Counted from the stretch's first letter, positions 1 to 10,400 are shown. The stretch is DNA of 64,000 nucleotides from Oegoconia quadripuncta (GCA_949316235.1 OX438750.1:2184501-2248500); one strand, 5' to 3'. Notes: generated by a model not told the origin, from the sequence alone. Translations and numbers: made by a program.

Positions 1-444
1 AGCACAGCTATAAGTAACTTCTCTGCTAAGGTTCCAATGCCTTATTCTTGCACTTTACGTCGTAGTAAAACCGTAGCACAGCTATAAGTGACTCCTCTGC
101 CAAGGTTCCAATGCCTTACTCTCGCACTCTACGTCGTAGTAACACCGTAGCACAGCTATAAGTAACTTCTCTGCTAAGGTTCCAATGCCTTATTCTTGCA
201 CTCTACGTCGTAGTAACACCGTAGCACAGCTATAAGTGACTCCTCTGCCAAGGTTCCAATGCCTTACTCTCGCACTCTACGTCGTAGTAACACCGTAGCA
301 CAGCTATAAGTAACTTCTCTGCTACGGTTCCAATGCCTTATTCTTGCACTCGACGTCGCAGTAACACCATAGCACAACTATAAGTAACTCCACTACCAAG
401 GTTGTAATGCCTTACTCTTATACTCTATCAATCAATCAATCAAT
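1..444. repeat. 74-bp tandem repeat array (six units, cut by the left edge)
   Basis: Unit starts fall at 1, 75, 149, 223, 297 and 371, exactly 74 bp apart. Units 1, 3 and 5 share one set of variants (AACTTCTCTGCTAAGG, TTATTCTTGCAC) and units 2 and 4 another (GACTCCTCTGCCAAGG, TTACTCTCGCAC), so the real repeat is a 148-bp dimer. The last unit decays into other sequence near 425. A detached unit lies at 712-775. No coding potential is seen. The array probably continues left of the window. Confidence 0.93.
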
Positions 445-694
445 CAATTAATTTATTTGTGATACACAGATAAAGAATAAATAAAATAAATAAATAAATA
501 AAATACAATAAAGTGATGTTACATAGAAAACTGACAGAGCGCTGTGATCCGCACATTGGCATACAAAACAATTTTTCTACATACTATTATACTAATTACT
601 TAAACTACACCAAAGATGGAAAAGTTGTATTAAATCATTTATGTGATATTAATAATGTTATCATGTCATATTATAATTAGGTAGGTAGGTATGT
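421..694 (-). repeat. non-LTR 3' end with ATTG-type tail, then AT-rich DNA
   Basis: A run of TCAA units followed by TTTATTTGTGATACACAG is the reverse complement of the 3' end seen at 50800-50870, where ...ACACAAATAAATAAATGATTG repeats end a plus-strand copy. It is read as a 5'-truncated non-LTR tail. The rest of the stretch to 694 shows nothing recognisable. Confidence 0.5.
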
Positions 695-711
695 TATCTA
701 CGTCGTAGTAA

Positions 712-775
712 CACCATAGCACAATTATAAGTAACTCCTCTGCCAAGGTTCCAATGCCTTACTCTCGCACTCTAC
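712..775. repeat. solitary 74-bp repeat unit
   Basis: One more unit of the left-edge tandem repeat (CACCATAGCACAATTATAAG and onward) is separated from the array by about 270 bp of other repeats. It ends abruptly at the junction with a non-LTR fragment at 776. Confidence 0.8.
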
Positions 776-900
776 GCTTTCCATTACACATGATGACGTG
801 GGTCTGAAGATGGAGCCAGAAGATTGCCACTGGAACTCCTTGATGGACTTTATGTTACTCGTCTTTGTCCTAGAATAATATCTGATAATCATGATCATGA
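773..900 (-). mobile_element. non-LTR retrotransposon fragment
   Basis: The stretch matches 53677-53800 closely (CTTTCCATTACACA, GAAGATTGC, GGAACTCCTTGATGGAC, CTTTATGTTACTCG). That region lies just upstream of a recognisable minus-strand reverse transcriptase C-terminal region. This copy is a short orphan of the same element. Confidence 0.6.
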
Positions 901-903
901 TCA

Positions 904-1176
904 TTGACGACCTGTTTGGTGTAGTGGTTATGAAACTCTGACCACTGTACCAAATGGTCGCGGGTTTGAATCGCGCTAATGGCATATGTTTGTGTGATGA
1001 ATACTGACAAGTGTGCCCGAGTTATGGATGTTTTCATTTATAATAAGTATTTATTTACAAAAAAAAAATAATGTATTTGTGTAGTATATCAACCATCTGG
1101 TATCCACAACACAAGCCTATAGATGCTTACTGTGGAACTAGATGGAGCTGTGTGTATGTCTGAGGATATTTATTAA
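904..1176 (+). mobile_element. SINE family A copy 1 (tRNA-derived)
   Basis: The head resembles a tRNA gene: GTAGTGGTTA as an A-box-like part, and a B-box-like GGTTTGAATCGCG, degraded here relative to GGTTCGAATCCCGC in other copies. The body carries GAGTTATGGATGTTTTCATT, an A-run, ACCATCTGGTATCCACAACA and GGAACTAGATGG, ending in GGATATTTATT. About a dozen copies are present in the window. Confidence 0.88.
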
Positions 1177-1339
1177 TATTATGATGGAGCATTAAAATTT
1201 TGTTTTAAGTATTTTTTATTTCTTTTTTCTCAGTTTCATCTACAATCAGTTGTTTAACTATAAGTAGATTTTTTGTAGGTCCTTCACACATTTCGAGTGC
1301 ACTTTCCAGCGAGGATATCTACCCATATTCAGATTACGC

Positions 1340-1735
1340 ATTGCAGGTCCCTTAGTCACTAAAGACATCTTTCCGTTTCAGACGTTTGTTGTAGGTACGG
1401 TTTGTCAATTGTGTAGCCAGTTCATTGGGATGTTTTTCCAACCTCTTTTGGTATTTAGCGACAGTGCTTTGGATTTCATCCTTTACAGTGCCAATATGTA
1501 AATTCTCGTGGATTTCGGCATTTGTAATGAACCAGGGTGCATTACTTGTTGCACGTAGAATGGAATTTTGCATTCTCTACAATATTGCTATATTAGAATT
1601 GCTAGAGCTTCCCCAGAGTTGCACGCCATACATCCATATAGGTTTTAGGATTGTCTTGTAGATGAGAAGCTTATTATCAATCGATAACTTGCTGTTTCGC
1701 CCCACCAGCCAATACAGATTCTTGTATTTTTAATA
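1340..1735 (-). pseudogene. jockey-type non-LTR reverse transcriptase, C-terminal remnant
   Basis: Read on the minus strand, the frame gives KYKNLYWLVGRNSKLSIDNK, then LLIYKTILKPIWMYGVQLWG, a tail typical of jockey-clade reverse transcriptases, and then NSILRATSNAPWF and YNKRLKRKDVFSD. One in-frame TAG lies just before the methionine at 1573 in otherwise good coding sequence, so the copy is dead. It is 5'-truncated. This part follows the polymerase core; no catalytic YADD box is present. Confidence 0.85.
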
Positions 1736-1984
1736 AAAAACTTATTATCAGTTCAGTTATCTCTCAGTGGCATCACTGTACTTCCTTATACTACGATGGA
1801 GCCGACGGAGCAAAATTCAATTGCGCACTCGGAATATGAAATGACTTTTCGAGTTTTAAATATAATCGTATTTGAAAAGTTTGGCAATAAAGAATCAAAA
1901 CGGGATTGGCTTTTGTAACGGTATTACATTTCCGGAGGCTTATTAATGGAATCGATGGTAATGCCCTTGACCTCACTTGAAGTT
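1736..1984. other. no recognisable feature
   Basis: I see no coding frame, terminal repeat or family match here; only AT-rich DNA between two non-LTR fragments. Confidence 0.4.
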
Positions 1985-2092
1985 TGAATACATTGGAACC
2001 TTCAAGAAACGAGCCTATACACCTTTCTCAAAGGCCGGCAACGCATCTGTGACACGCATGCTCGTTTGCCGCACTCTCATATAAAAAAAAAG
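1985..2092 (+). pseudogene. non-LTR RT extreme C-terminus and 3' tail
   Basis: The bases TTGGAACCTTCAAGAAACGA and CTCAAAGGCCGGCAACGCAT match 44449-44600, where they encode [20 protein letters not shown]. The copy ends in CTCATATAAAAAAAAAG. It is a strongly 5'-truncated insertion with a small frame disruption. Confidence 0.75.
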
Positions 2093-2128
2093 TTAAAGGA
2101 AGATGAGACAGCCACTGCAATCTTCCAC

Positions 2129-2352
2129 GACGACCGATTGGTGTAGTGGATAGTGACCCTGTCAGCGAAACCAACAGTTGCGGGTTCGAATCCCGCGAGG
2201 GGTAAATGTTTGTGTGATGAATACGAACATTTATTCCCGAGTCATAGATGTTTATATAAATATTTATGTATGTTATCTAGTATCCATAGCACTAGCTTTG
2301 CTTAGTTTGGGACTAGATGATTGGTGTAAGTGTCCGAAATATTTATTTATTT
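2129..2352 (+). mobile_element. SINE family B copy 1 (tRNA-derived)
   Basis: The head has GACCGATTGGTGTAGTGGAT and the B-box GGTTCGAATCCCGCGAGG. The body has GTATCCATAGCACTAG, GCTTAGTTTGGGACTAGATG and GTGTAAGTGTCCGAAATATT with a TTTA tail. Head and family A head are related but the bodies differ. Confidence 0.88.
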
Positions 2353-2498
2353 ATTTAATCTCACCTACAGTGTTACGCCACTGCTTGGGGATATCTGGAT
2401 AAGTATCACACTAGTGATGAACAAGAACCAAAACGAAAATTATGGTGAACGCCCATGCCCACACCAATATTTTATTTATTTTATGTTATACTTATTTA

Positions 2499-2760
2499 TC
2501 GACCTGTTTGATGTAGTGGTTAGCAACTCTGACCGCTATATCAAAAGGTTGCGGGTTCGAATCCCGCTAGGGGCATATGTTTGTGTGATGAATACGGACA
2601 TGTGTACAAGAGTTATGGATGTTTTCATTTATAATAAGTATATATTTACAAAGAAAAAATGTATTTATGTAGTATACCAACCATCTGGTATCCACAACAC
2701 AAGCCTACAGTTGCTTACTGTGGAACTGGATAGCGCTGTATGTCTAAGGATATTTATTAC
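2499..2760 (+). mobile_element. SINE family A copy 2
   Basis: This is a full-length copy: tRNA-like head with GGTTCGAATCCCGCTAGG, an internal A-run, ACCATCTGGTATCCACAACA and a terminal GGATATTTATTA. It is one of the better preserved copies. Confidence 0.9.
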
Positions 2761-2844
2761 TAGCTTTTAGATGTTTATTACTAGCTATTAGATGACATTT
2801 TTTATTTATAGGTAGTGTAGTTGGTAAATTTAGTATTATTTGTT

Positions 2845-3350
2845 TAGATAGATAGATAGATAAGCATTTATTTGCATACATGTACACACACATAATATAC
2901 AACTAAATTACATATGAAAAATACAACTAAAAAAATAAAACCCAAGTACAGAAACATCAAATATTATGTGTGTGCCGCAGTAAACAAAAAGTCGAATCGT
3001 CATCGAATTATCACCTAAAATCTCATGGCACGTCGTTCCACATACCTAGTATGTATGTAGATTTAATTAAATTAACTAAAAATCTGGCAGTAAGACCTCA
3101 CCAGACAGTTAAATTACACTAATCGAAAACAAATTAGAGAATGCGAATGCACCGTGAGTGTGTCGATAGACCAAGCTCTGAAATCGGTCAAATCTCCAGT
3201 TGAATAGGTACCATTTGAAGTACATTTTCAATTATTATTCCGGTAATTTGTCACAGACAAAAGGTGAGCACTTCAAGACCAGTGGAGCAGCAAATCGAAT
3301 GCTGGAAGAGAATTCGATGAAAGATGTTTTTAAAGGTGTATACAGTGTAT
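2845..3350 (-). mobile_element. non-LTR 3' end with GATA-type tail, plus unassigned DNA
   Basis: TAGATAGATAGATAAGCATT followed by ATTTGCATACATGTACACAC is the reverse complement of 30050-30195, where the element ends ...GCAAATAAATGCTTATCTAT. The element appears to run to about 3130. From there to 3350 nothing is recognised. Confidence 0.6.
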
Positions 3351-3357
3351 AGGGAGG

Positions 3358-3622
3358 TTGACGACTTTGGCGTAGTGGTTAGAAACTCTAACCACTATAC
3401 CGAATGGTCGTGGGTTCGAATCCCGCGAGCATATGTTATACGGACGCGGGAATACGGACATGTGTACCCGAGTTATGGATGTTTTCATTTATAATAAGTA
3501 TTTATTTACAAAAAAAAATGTATATATGTAGTATCCATCTGGTATCTACAACACAAGCCTATAGTAATTGCTAATTGTGGAGCTAGATGGCGCTGTGTGT
3601 ATGTCGAAGGATATTTATTTAT
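3358..3622 (+). mobile_element. SINE family A copy 3
   Basis: The copy has GGCGTAGTGGTTAG and GGTTCGAATCCCGCGAG, followed by a short local rearrangement (GTTATACGGACGCGGGAATA) and a complete 3' body. The B-box remains intact. Confidence 0.85.
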
Positions 3623-4119
3623 AGGGAGACACGAGCCAACGTTCACCAGGGTTCAATATCAAAAAAAAGTGATTTTTTTTTCCCAATGTTTTAAAATATT
3701 TGTTTATACTTTACCTGGCTTTTGGATCAAGAAGACACATCTTTGCTGCAAATTTGAAGACCGTACCTTCAACGGTTAAGGCTGGCCGCCCGCGTCCGAT
3801 AATCGGTGACCGATTTTTTGTAGGAGAAAAATGGAACGAATTGATTGCAATATTTCATCGCCCACGTCCTACAATAGCGGTGATAAAAGTATTGACGAGA
3901 AAATCGGCCCGATTATCGATCCTACAAAAAGTCGGTCTAAAGCTTAGTGACAGATGACAGATGGAAATAAAATAGAAATGCAGAGATTTTACTCCAATAT
4001 TATATTCAACGTCAGCTAGGCAATGCAATATACAAAAAACATAAGCAAAACACACATCAAATTCAAACTGATGTCAATGTAACTGATTATTTTATAAACG
4101 AGTATACGATATCCATTCT

Positions 4120-4285
4120 GATTTTAAAAGAGCAACCCTTCGAGTTTCTTGCTTGTTCTTCTCAGTGGAAAATTGCATTTTGAACAACCAGTAGCTTAAA
4201 AAAATTTATTATGTAAAATTGACTATTTTAAGTGTACTCCGTGTGCCTACAAAATAAAGCATTTTTGACTTTCACTTTGACTTTG
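4120..4285 (+). mobile_element. non-LTR 3' UTR tail
   Basis: GAGTTTCTTGCTTGTTCTTC, ACAACCAGTAGCTTAAAAAA and AAAATAAAGCATTTTTGACT followed by TTGACT repeats match the tail at 38580-38715. AATAAA precedes the tail. It is a 5'-truncated retrotransposon end. Confidence 0.75.
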
Positions 4286-4587
4286 ACATCAATGACAGAT
4301 CGACGGACGGACCCATGAGTGACAGCAGGCTCCGTTTGTCGAACGTACGATACCTACCGTAAAAAAGAATACCTAACTATGGGATCAAATTAACCTACTT
4401 TAGGGCGAGAATATCCTCCAGATTTTATTTCCGATTGTCTGATCACTATCCGATTGTATTTACTCGATTCACATCGGATTGTTACGTCAGACTTTCCTGA
4501 ATTTAGTCGTTCTCGAGCTATTAACCCGAGAGCTTGCATGCGTAGTAAAAAGAAAAAATGGACGACGAATGACTGTTACTTTTGTAT

Positions 4588-4905
4588 TCGGTGGCTCAGC
4601 GGTTAAGACGCGGTCTCCAAATTTAGGAGGTCCGGGTTCGTTTCCCAGGCAGGCCAATGTACCAATGCATTTTTAAATTACTTATGTGCATTTATCCGAC
4701 TGCTCTTAAACGATGAAGGGAAACATCATCGTGAGGAAACCTGCATGCCTGAGAAATAAAAATTCAAAGGTATGTGAAGTCCCCAACCCGCATTGGGCCA
4801 GCGTGGTGAACTATGATCCATACTCCCTCATATACGAAGGAAGGCCTATATCCCTGCAGTGGGATGTTTACGGGCTAATGATAGTATTTACTTATTCAAA
4901 AAAAA
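4588..4905 (+). mobile_element. SINE family D copy 1
   Basis: GGTGGCTCAGCGGTTAAGAC and GGTCCGGGTTCGTTTCC look like A- and B-boxes of a tRNA-derived head. The body includes CATCGTGAGGAAACCTGCAT, GTGAAGTCCCCAACCCGCAT and a GCAGTGGGATGTTTACGGGC end followed by an A-run. A partial second copy is at 44056-44232. Confidence 0.8.
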
Positions 4906-5342
4906 AAATATTTGCTCGTGTTGACGCGAAAGAAGAAAACGTAAACACCTCGGCGCTGTTTCCGACTCGGAAGTCGGACCCGACCATCGGATCGGACGTG
5001 TATTGAATGTTCAAAGAAAATAAAGGCTCCAACGCCTTCAGATAGTCGGATCCGACTATCTGTAGGAAAAATCAGACGTATATTCCCAGCCTTAATGTTT
5101 TGCATCGCTCAGTTTGTTTACTTCTGAAGGTTATCAAGGGATAACGGGCTTGTTTTCCTGGAATCAGTGTCAATGATATTGTTATTATTGTTCGGGGGCT
5201 TGGTATAGTAATAGAGATTCCCGAAGTGTCGCCTTATTAGGGCCGCGCTTGTTATGGGAGAGCGTTTAGGACACTTGTCCACTATAAGATTTTCTACACA
5301 TAGGATAGTGTATGTATAGATTTTTAGTCACTACTTAATATT

Positions 5343-5672
5343 GGGTCTTTACCTATGAAATTGGAGTTTTTTCTTTTTTTTTTTTTTTTTTTTTAATATC
5401 TTTATTGTACACAATATTGTTACAGAAATATGCATTGTATATAAAATGTACAAAGGCGAGCTTAACTCCGTTCTTCGTTAATCATATGTACCACATCCTG
5501 CGATTTTCAAAGCTATATTCAAATAAGTTTTTTATTTGGAAAATGGAATATTATTTCAAGGTTTCATATGAAATATTTTTTAATTTCTGGGCTTAATCAC
5601 ATAATAAAAAGAACAGAGCTCTTTTCATGTGCTCTCCATAATCATTTCTTAGATTGGCTGAAACTTTTATAA
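5343..5672 (+). mobile_element. MITE family F, truncated copy
   Basis: The terminus GGGTCTTTACCTATGAAATT is shared with copies at 22886 and 46440. Here an insertion of a T-run and TTATTGTACACAATATTGTT (also seen at 31350-31420) interrupts the left end. The right half is lost where a SINE C copy begins. Confidence 0.7.
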
Positions 5673-5962
5673 AGCGGTTACGGTTCGATCCCCAGCGGGG
5701 TACATGTTTTAAGTACCTACTCGGTTTGTTGGTAGGGCATTTTAAATGTCCGCCTGGCTAGCTACCACTATCTTATCTAAATCTGCCGCCAAGCAGCAAT
5801 GTTAATAGCATTGTTGTGTTCCGGTTGTTAGAGATAAGATAGCCAGTCCCCAAAATGTGTTGGGTTTCCGGGTTGGTAGGCTTCCACCTTCGATCTCATC
5901 TTCACTTAACATCAGGTGTGATTGAGGTCAAGTACCAAGCCGTTATGCATAAAAAAAAAGTT
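5673..5962 (+). mobile_element. SINE family C copy 1, head truncated
   Basis: The B-box GGTTCGATCCCCAGCGGGGT, GTCCGCCTGGCTAGCTACCA, AATCTGCCGCCAAGCAGCAA and GTGATTGAGGTCAAGTACCA lead to a terminal GTTATGCATAAAAAAAAAG. The A-box half is missing; the copy is joined directly to the MITE F fragment. Confidence 0.85.
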
Positions 5963-5999
5963 ATAACAGTTAGGTTCCGATTTAGTAGATTATATCATA

Positions 6000-6260
6000 G
6001 AGGAATAACACTATTATATACATACCGCGCCATCTACTTCCACACTAAGCTACTAGGCTTGTATAATGGATACCATATGGTTGATAAACTACAGAAATAC
6101 ATATTTTTTTATGTAAATATATACATATATAAATGAAAAACATCCATACCTCGGGTACACATGTCCGTCTTTATCATACAAGCTTATGCCCCTAGCGGGA
6201 CTTGAACCCGCGACCTTTTGGTATAGCAGCCACAGTTTCTAACCACTACACCAACAATTA
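6000..6260 (-). mobile_element. SINE family A copy 4
   Basis: In reverse orientation the copy shows GCCATCTACTTCCACACTAA and a head with CTAGCGGGACTTGAACCCGC and CTAACCACTACACCAA. The right end is the tRNA-like head. Confidence 0.85.
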
Positions 6261-6403
6261 TGAACATCATGTAAACCGGTAACCCTATACTTGGTATACC
6301 AGACGAGTTTTTATGCCGTCAGGAAAACAATAGGTAGGTTAGGTAAGGAAGTTATTGGCGTAGGTAGTTTAATATTTCATTTTATTCTTTATCTGTGTGT
6401 AGA

Positions 6404-6431
6404 GCATGTGACGGAGCATGCGCTAGCGCAT
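6404..6431 (+). repeat. 28-bp exact copy of ACAD9-like exon 3 sequence
   Basis: These 28 bases are identical to 31753-31780 inside exon 3 of the ACAD9-like gene, encoding [10 protein letters not shown] there. Weaker similarity extends about 30 bases upstream over the intron-exon border (ATTCTTT...TAG). The core contains the perfect palindrome ATGCGCTAGCGCAT. A match this long between two places in 64 kb is very unlikely by chance, so it looks like a fragment of a duplicated exon border. Confidence 0.65.
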
Positions 6432-6449
6432 CTGTGTTAAACATACAAC

Positions 6450-6861
6450 CATCATAAGACCTGTGACCAAGTATGGATCTGAATGTTGGGCAATGAAAGA
6501 GACTGATGAAAGTAGAATGCATGTGCCAGAGATGACAACGCTAAGATGGATGTGTGGTGTGACTAGAATGGATAAGATCAGGAATGAGTATATCAGAGGA
6601 AGTCTAAAAGTGGCGCCAATAACAGAAAAATTGAGGAGTAATAGGTTAGCATGGTTTGGGCACATTATGAGGAGGGATGAAAGGCACGTAACAAGACGAG
6701 TGTTAAGTATGGATATGAAGGGATACAGAGGTAGAGGACGACCAAAGAAGGTGTGGGTAGACTGCGTGAGGAATGATATGTGTGTAAAAGGGGTGAGTAC
6801 GGAGATGACGGCTGATAGAGGAGAGTGGAAGAGGATGACATGTTGTGCCGACCCCACCTAG
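6450..6861 (+). pseudogene. RTE-type reverse transcriptase C-terminal fragment
   Basis: The frame gives RPVTKYGSECWAMKE, then MHVPEMTTLRWMCGVTRMDK, LRSNRLAWFGHIMRRDE and RGRGRPKKVWVDCVRNDM. This is the known C-terminal tail of RTE-like endonuclease/reverse transcriptases that follows the polymerase domain (GSECW, RWMCG, WFGH and GRPKK blocks). It stays open over about 137 codons but lacks all upstream domains, so it is a 5'-truncated insertion. The start is not a true start codon. Confidence 0.9.
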
Positions 6862-7114
6862 AGTGGGATAAGGGCAGGAAAATGATGAGTATACATATTA
6901 TATAACAAATAACCAATACTGCTACCATCCCACTAATTATTTATTTACAAAGTTCTGTTTTAAGCTGAACGTCACTTTCCACTTGAGGCACTGGCAGAAT
7001 TATCAGTGTTGTAAGCGCGTTCAGCGTTTGCAGCGTTAGCTGAGCCAGCAAGCCCTTTCACTGCTACAATTATATTGTGCATTATTCTAAGATTTATTCC
7101 TGTGTAATAATAAT

Positions 7115-7525
7115 GATATTGGCGTTTTGTATGAAGAATTTCATTAAGACTGTTTTCTCCATACAAATATTTTTGTTTATTTTTGGAAACGGCAAATCCA
7201 AATTTCGGTTAACTTTGTGTGTATTATCGGATAACATTAAGTTAAGTATAGGCAGCGTTAATTTTTTAAAGTAACCGCTTTATAAAAGTTTCAACGAATC
7301 GGAGAAATGATTATGAGAAGCACATGAAAAGAGCTCTGTTCAAATTTTTTTTTATTACTTATGTAATTTAGCCCAGAAATTAAAGAATATTTCATGTGAA
7401 ACCTTGAAATAATATTCCATTTTCCAAATAAAAAACACATTTGGATATAGCTTTGAAAATCGCGGGAATTGGTACATTATGATTAACGAAGAAAAAAAAC
7501 TCCAATTTCATAGGTAAAGATTTAT
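7115..7525 (-). mobile_element. MITE family F copy
   Basis: The left end GGCGTTTTGTATGAAGAATT and the right part AACTCCAATTTCATAGGTAA match the copies at 22886-23312 and 46440-46868. The outermost left terminus is degraded. No open frame spans the element. Confidence 0.75.
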
Positions 7526-7559
7526 GGTTCTGTACAATGTATTGTGGCGCTGAATAAAA

Positions 7560-7722
7560 AGTTTCTATGTCTAAGTTTAGACTTAGAAACCATTTAGTTT
7601 CTTGCTCGTTTTTCTCTGGGGAGTCAGCTTTGTGAATGAGCACTAAATTTAATATTTAATTTGTGACGTTTTCAAATGATAATTTTATTCTATGAAACAA
7701 AATATTTTGACTTTGACTTTGT
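7560..7722 (+). mobile_element. non-LTR 3' UTR tail
   Basis: TTTCTTGCTCG, TCTCTGGGGAG and a final TTTTGACTTTGACTTTGTTG tail resemble the tails at 9915 and 4120. It is strongly 5'-truncated and has no coding part. Confidence 0.6.
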
Positions 7723-8007
7723 TGACTCCAACGGAAAAATCTTATCGAATCGTTGTGATGTAAATGTACCTTTATTTACGGCTGACATAGACGACAGACC
7801 CCTGAAAGAAACTTTAGATTTATGGTAGGTACTTGTGGTAAGGCGGGGCGCGGCTGCGGCGAGTGAAACATGGTGAAACTTGCTGAATTAAATGATTTGC
7901 TCCAATTAAGTATAGGCACATATAATACAATCCAACTTCGAGAAGGAGGCTTCAAGTACAACTCGGCTGGGCAGCGTTTGGAAAGCTATACGTAACATCT
8001 TCTTTGA

Positions 8008-8262
8008 AGACCTGTTTGGTGTGGTGGTTAGCAACTCTGGCCGCTATACCAAAATGTTGCGGGTTCGAATCATGCGTATTGTAAAACGAAGGCATGCGTA
8101 TTGTATGATGAATACGGACATGTGTAAGTACCCCAATTATGGATGTTATCATTTATAATAAGAATTTATTATAAACAACCATCTGATATCCTAAACACTA
8201 GCCTGTAGTTGCTTCATGTGGAACTAGATGGCATTGTCTGTGTCCAAGGATATTTATTTATT
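8008..8262 (+). mobile_element. SINE family A copy 5
   Basis: The head GGTGTGGTGGTTAG and B-box GGTTCGAATCATGCG are followed by a short local duplication of GCATGCGTATTGT. The A-run is reduced and the end GGATATTTATTTATT is present. Confidence 0.85.
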
Positions 8263-8489
8263 ACAAAATGTAGGTACTTTCTGTGGACAATTATCAAGGA
8301 ACAAAAAGCTTCCTTCTAAATCTGCATATTGTGAGCGTGACCCGACATGCACTTGGCCGGTTTTTTTTTTGTAATTTGTCTTCTCCTTGGTATACTGCAC
8401 TATAACTACCTCTGATTTAATGGAGAAAATAAATTTATTTATATTTATTTCATTAAGTTACGTACTACGATGAAATTAGATTGGGTGTT

Positions 8490-8805
8490 TTTAAACGACT
8501 TCAAAAAAGGAGGAGGTTCTGTATTCGGGGCGTATTTTTACTGTTTTGTTGATTGTGTATTTTATAGGCTAGGCAGGCACCGACTTCAAAAAGTACCTAT
8601 TGTATATATTTTTAATTTCATTACTATACCTAACTATTATTGTATAGCATATACATTGTATTGTATTCTCATTATATATAATAGTGTATATCTATCTATA
8701 AAGAACATTCTGCTCTGGTTTATTATTTCATACTTTTCAGTTATTATTATTGCAGTAGTTTAATTGAATAATTTTTTCCGGGTTTTTTGAAGTCGTTTTT
8801 TTTAA
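8490..8805. mobile_element. MITE with GACTTCAAAAAA termini
   Basis: The left end AAACGACTTCAAAAAAGGAG and the right end TTTTTTGAAGTCGTTTTTTT are inverted repeats. A third internal ACCGACTTCAAAAAGTACC is also present. The interior is AT-rich and has no transposase. Confidence 0.65.
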
Positions 8806-9914
8806 AATCCTTTTTTATTATAATGTGGCTTGGCAGCTAAATTTTTTTTATATACCTGCTAGAAAATAATAGTGATGTGCAATTAACATTTTTATACTAA
8901 CAATAATAACGATATTTGTCGTTATTATTTTGACATAAACATGGAACAACTTTGACCAGTGTTTTGTAATATAACTAAAACTAAACTTTATGAACAATGA
9001 AATGCGTAGAGTTAAGTTATTATTAAATAAATTTAAACTTTCTTTTCTAATACTTACTGTAACTAATTAAGAAAATAAAAAGCTGGTATATCCTATAGAT
9101 TTAGACATTATTGATTGAATAGCATCGAATAAGAACTAATGATTTGTGTATATACATACCATTAATATCCTTTCGCTGTCTGCGTGCCATGAAATCATTA
9201 GAATAGTCTTGTGCCATACATTCACATTCTAAATGAATACCCTAAGAATCATTACAATCTGTCATTTTTACACGATAACCACTTGTGAGAACACGTATTC
9301 ACATTAATTCATGAATATAAAGGATGAATCACCATTTTCTTCACTAATAGCACTCTATTGTGAGGTGGAAAAATCTTCCTTTGAGTCCGTATTCGCTCCT
9401 TCATCGAAGAAGGATTCCTACTGATTATTTCATGCAGCTACATACAGAGCTATGGAACACCCCCATGTGTTAAAGTTTTAAGAAAATGGACTTTATTGCA
9501 GTTACCGTGAATCGTTATTGTGTTGAAATAGCTTTGGGGAGTCGGTCTCTTCGCCCCATTCCTAGACGCCACCCCTATTTGAAGTTAAGGGATGTTGTGC
9601 GAATAACGTTATTTTTATTATTTGGACATCGTTATTTTATTTGTAACCATTTTATTCGGCTGCAGATAATATACATAATTTATGTTTATTTGTTGTCAGT
9701 GACGTTTCATCCATAGCAATGACGAAAAATTGCTTAAGAATTAAGAAGTTAAGTTGTTCAAAACACACCTCAACATTTAATGGAAAAATTAAAAATATTA
9801 GATCCAAAGCGTTAAATGTAATAGAGCTTTCTATGCACTTCTCTTTTTCTTTTTCCTTTTGTCATATCACATCATATAATTCATTAACATGTTATCATAA
9901 TTATTACTCAACAC
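8806..9914. other. AT-rich stretch with no supported gene
   Basis: Short open frames here lack codon structure, splice context and family motifs. I see no terminal repeats. It is spacer DNA as far as the sequence shows. Confidence 0.4.
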
Positions 9915-10062
9915 TAGCTATTTTTACACCCCTGAGTTTCTTGCTCGTTCTTCTCTGGGGAGATTGCCTAGTGAATAAGCGATAACTGTATGTCATGACA
10001 ATTTCAAATGTTATTCTTATAACTTACAAAATAAATCATTTTTGATTTGATTTGATTTGATA
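9915..10062 (+). mobile_element. non-LTR 3' UTR with TTTGA tail
   Basis: GAGTTTCTTGCTCGTTCTTC, TGTATGTCATGACAATTTCA and AACTTACAAAATAAATCATT end in a TTTGA-unit tail. The same 3' UTR appears in reverse at 47592 and 56281, where it is attached to coding sequence, so this is the same non-LTR family. Confidence 0.85.
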
Positions 10063-10179
10063 TAACAACAACGGAAACTTTTCACTCACGATTGACCACA
10101 AAAAATTATGCACTCTTACTTGTAGGGGTTTTAACTGAAAACTAGTGTTTCGCTCTTTGAGTGATGTGCCACACTGAGT

Positions 10180-10400
10180 TATGACCCATGTATGCTACTG
10201 CGGCACACACTCTTTCTTTGTATTTTCTTTCTGAATCTTTACTTTTATTTGTGTGTATATTTCATTGTAATTAAAAGAAAATGTCTATGTTTGTGAATAC
10301 ACAGATAAGGTAATACATCAACAACAATATAACATAATATTGTAACACTAACGCATGTGTGTGCTGCAGCAGTACAAATGGGTCATAGCTCAATGTATTA
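10180..10400. repeat. old non-LTR-like remnants
   Basis: GCTACTGCGGCACACACTCT resembles 30060-30080 and is probably an old copy of that 3' end. The remaining bases to 10560 show nothing firm. Confidence 0.3.

Larger units (their letters stand above)
3776..5095. mobile_element. possible degenerate TTA-type DNA transposon carrying later insertions
   Basis: The left edge reads TTAAGGCTGG and the right edge CCAGCCTTAA. Inside both edges are matching Tcc-GAT/CTACA motifs (CGATTTTTTGTAGGAG on the left, TCCTACAAAAAGTCGG and CTGTAGGAAAAATCAG in later parts). A non-LTR tail (4120-4285) and a family D SINE (4588-4905) sit inside. The pattern fits a PIF/Harbinger-like element with TTA or TAA target sites, but the arms are short and diverged. 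Confidence 0.35.

Noticed and set aside
1..444. CRISPR array
   Set aside because: The repeats are direct and contiguous with no unique spacers, and the window is an insect nuclear genome.
903..980. tRNA genes at the heads of SINE copies (here and at many other sites)
   Set aside because: Each tRNA-like head continues into a repeated SINE body and does not show a full acceptor stem or independent copy, so they are SINE promoters and not tRNA genes.
5363..5400. Rho-like or Pol III terminator in the long T-run
   Set aside because: It lies inside a MITE F copy at an insertion of a retroelement tail; no gene precedes it.
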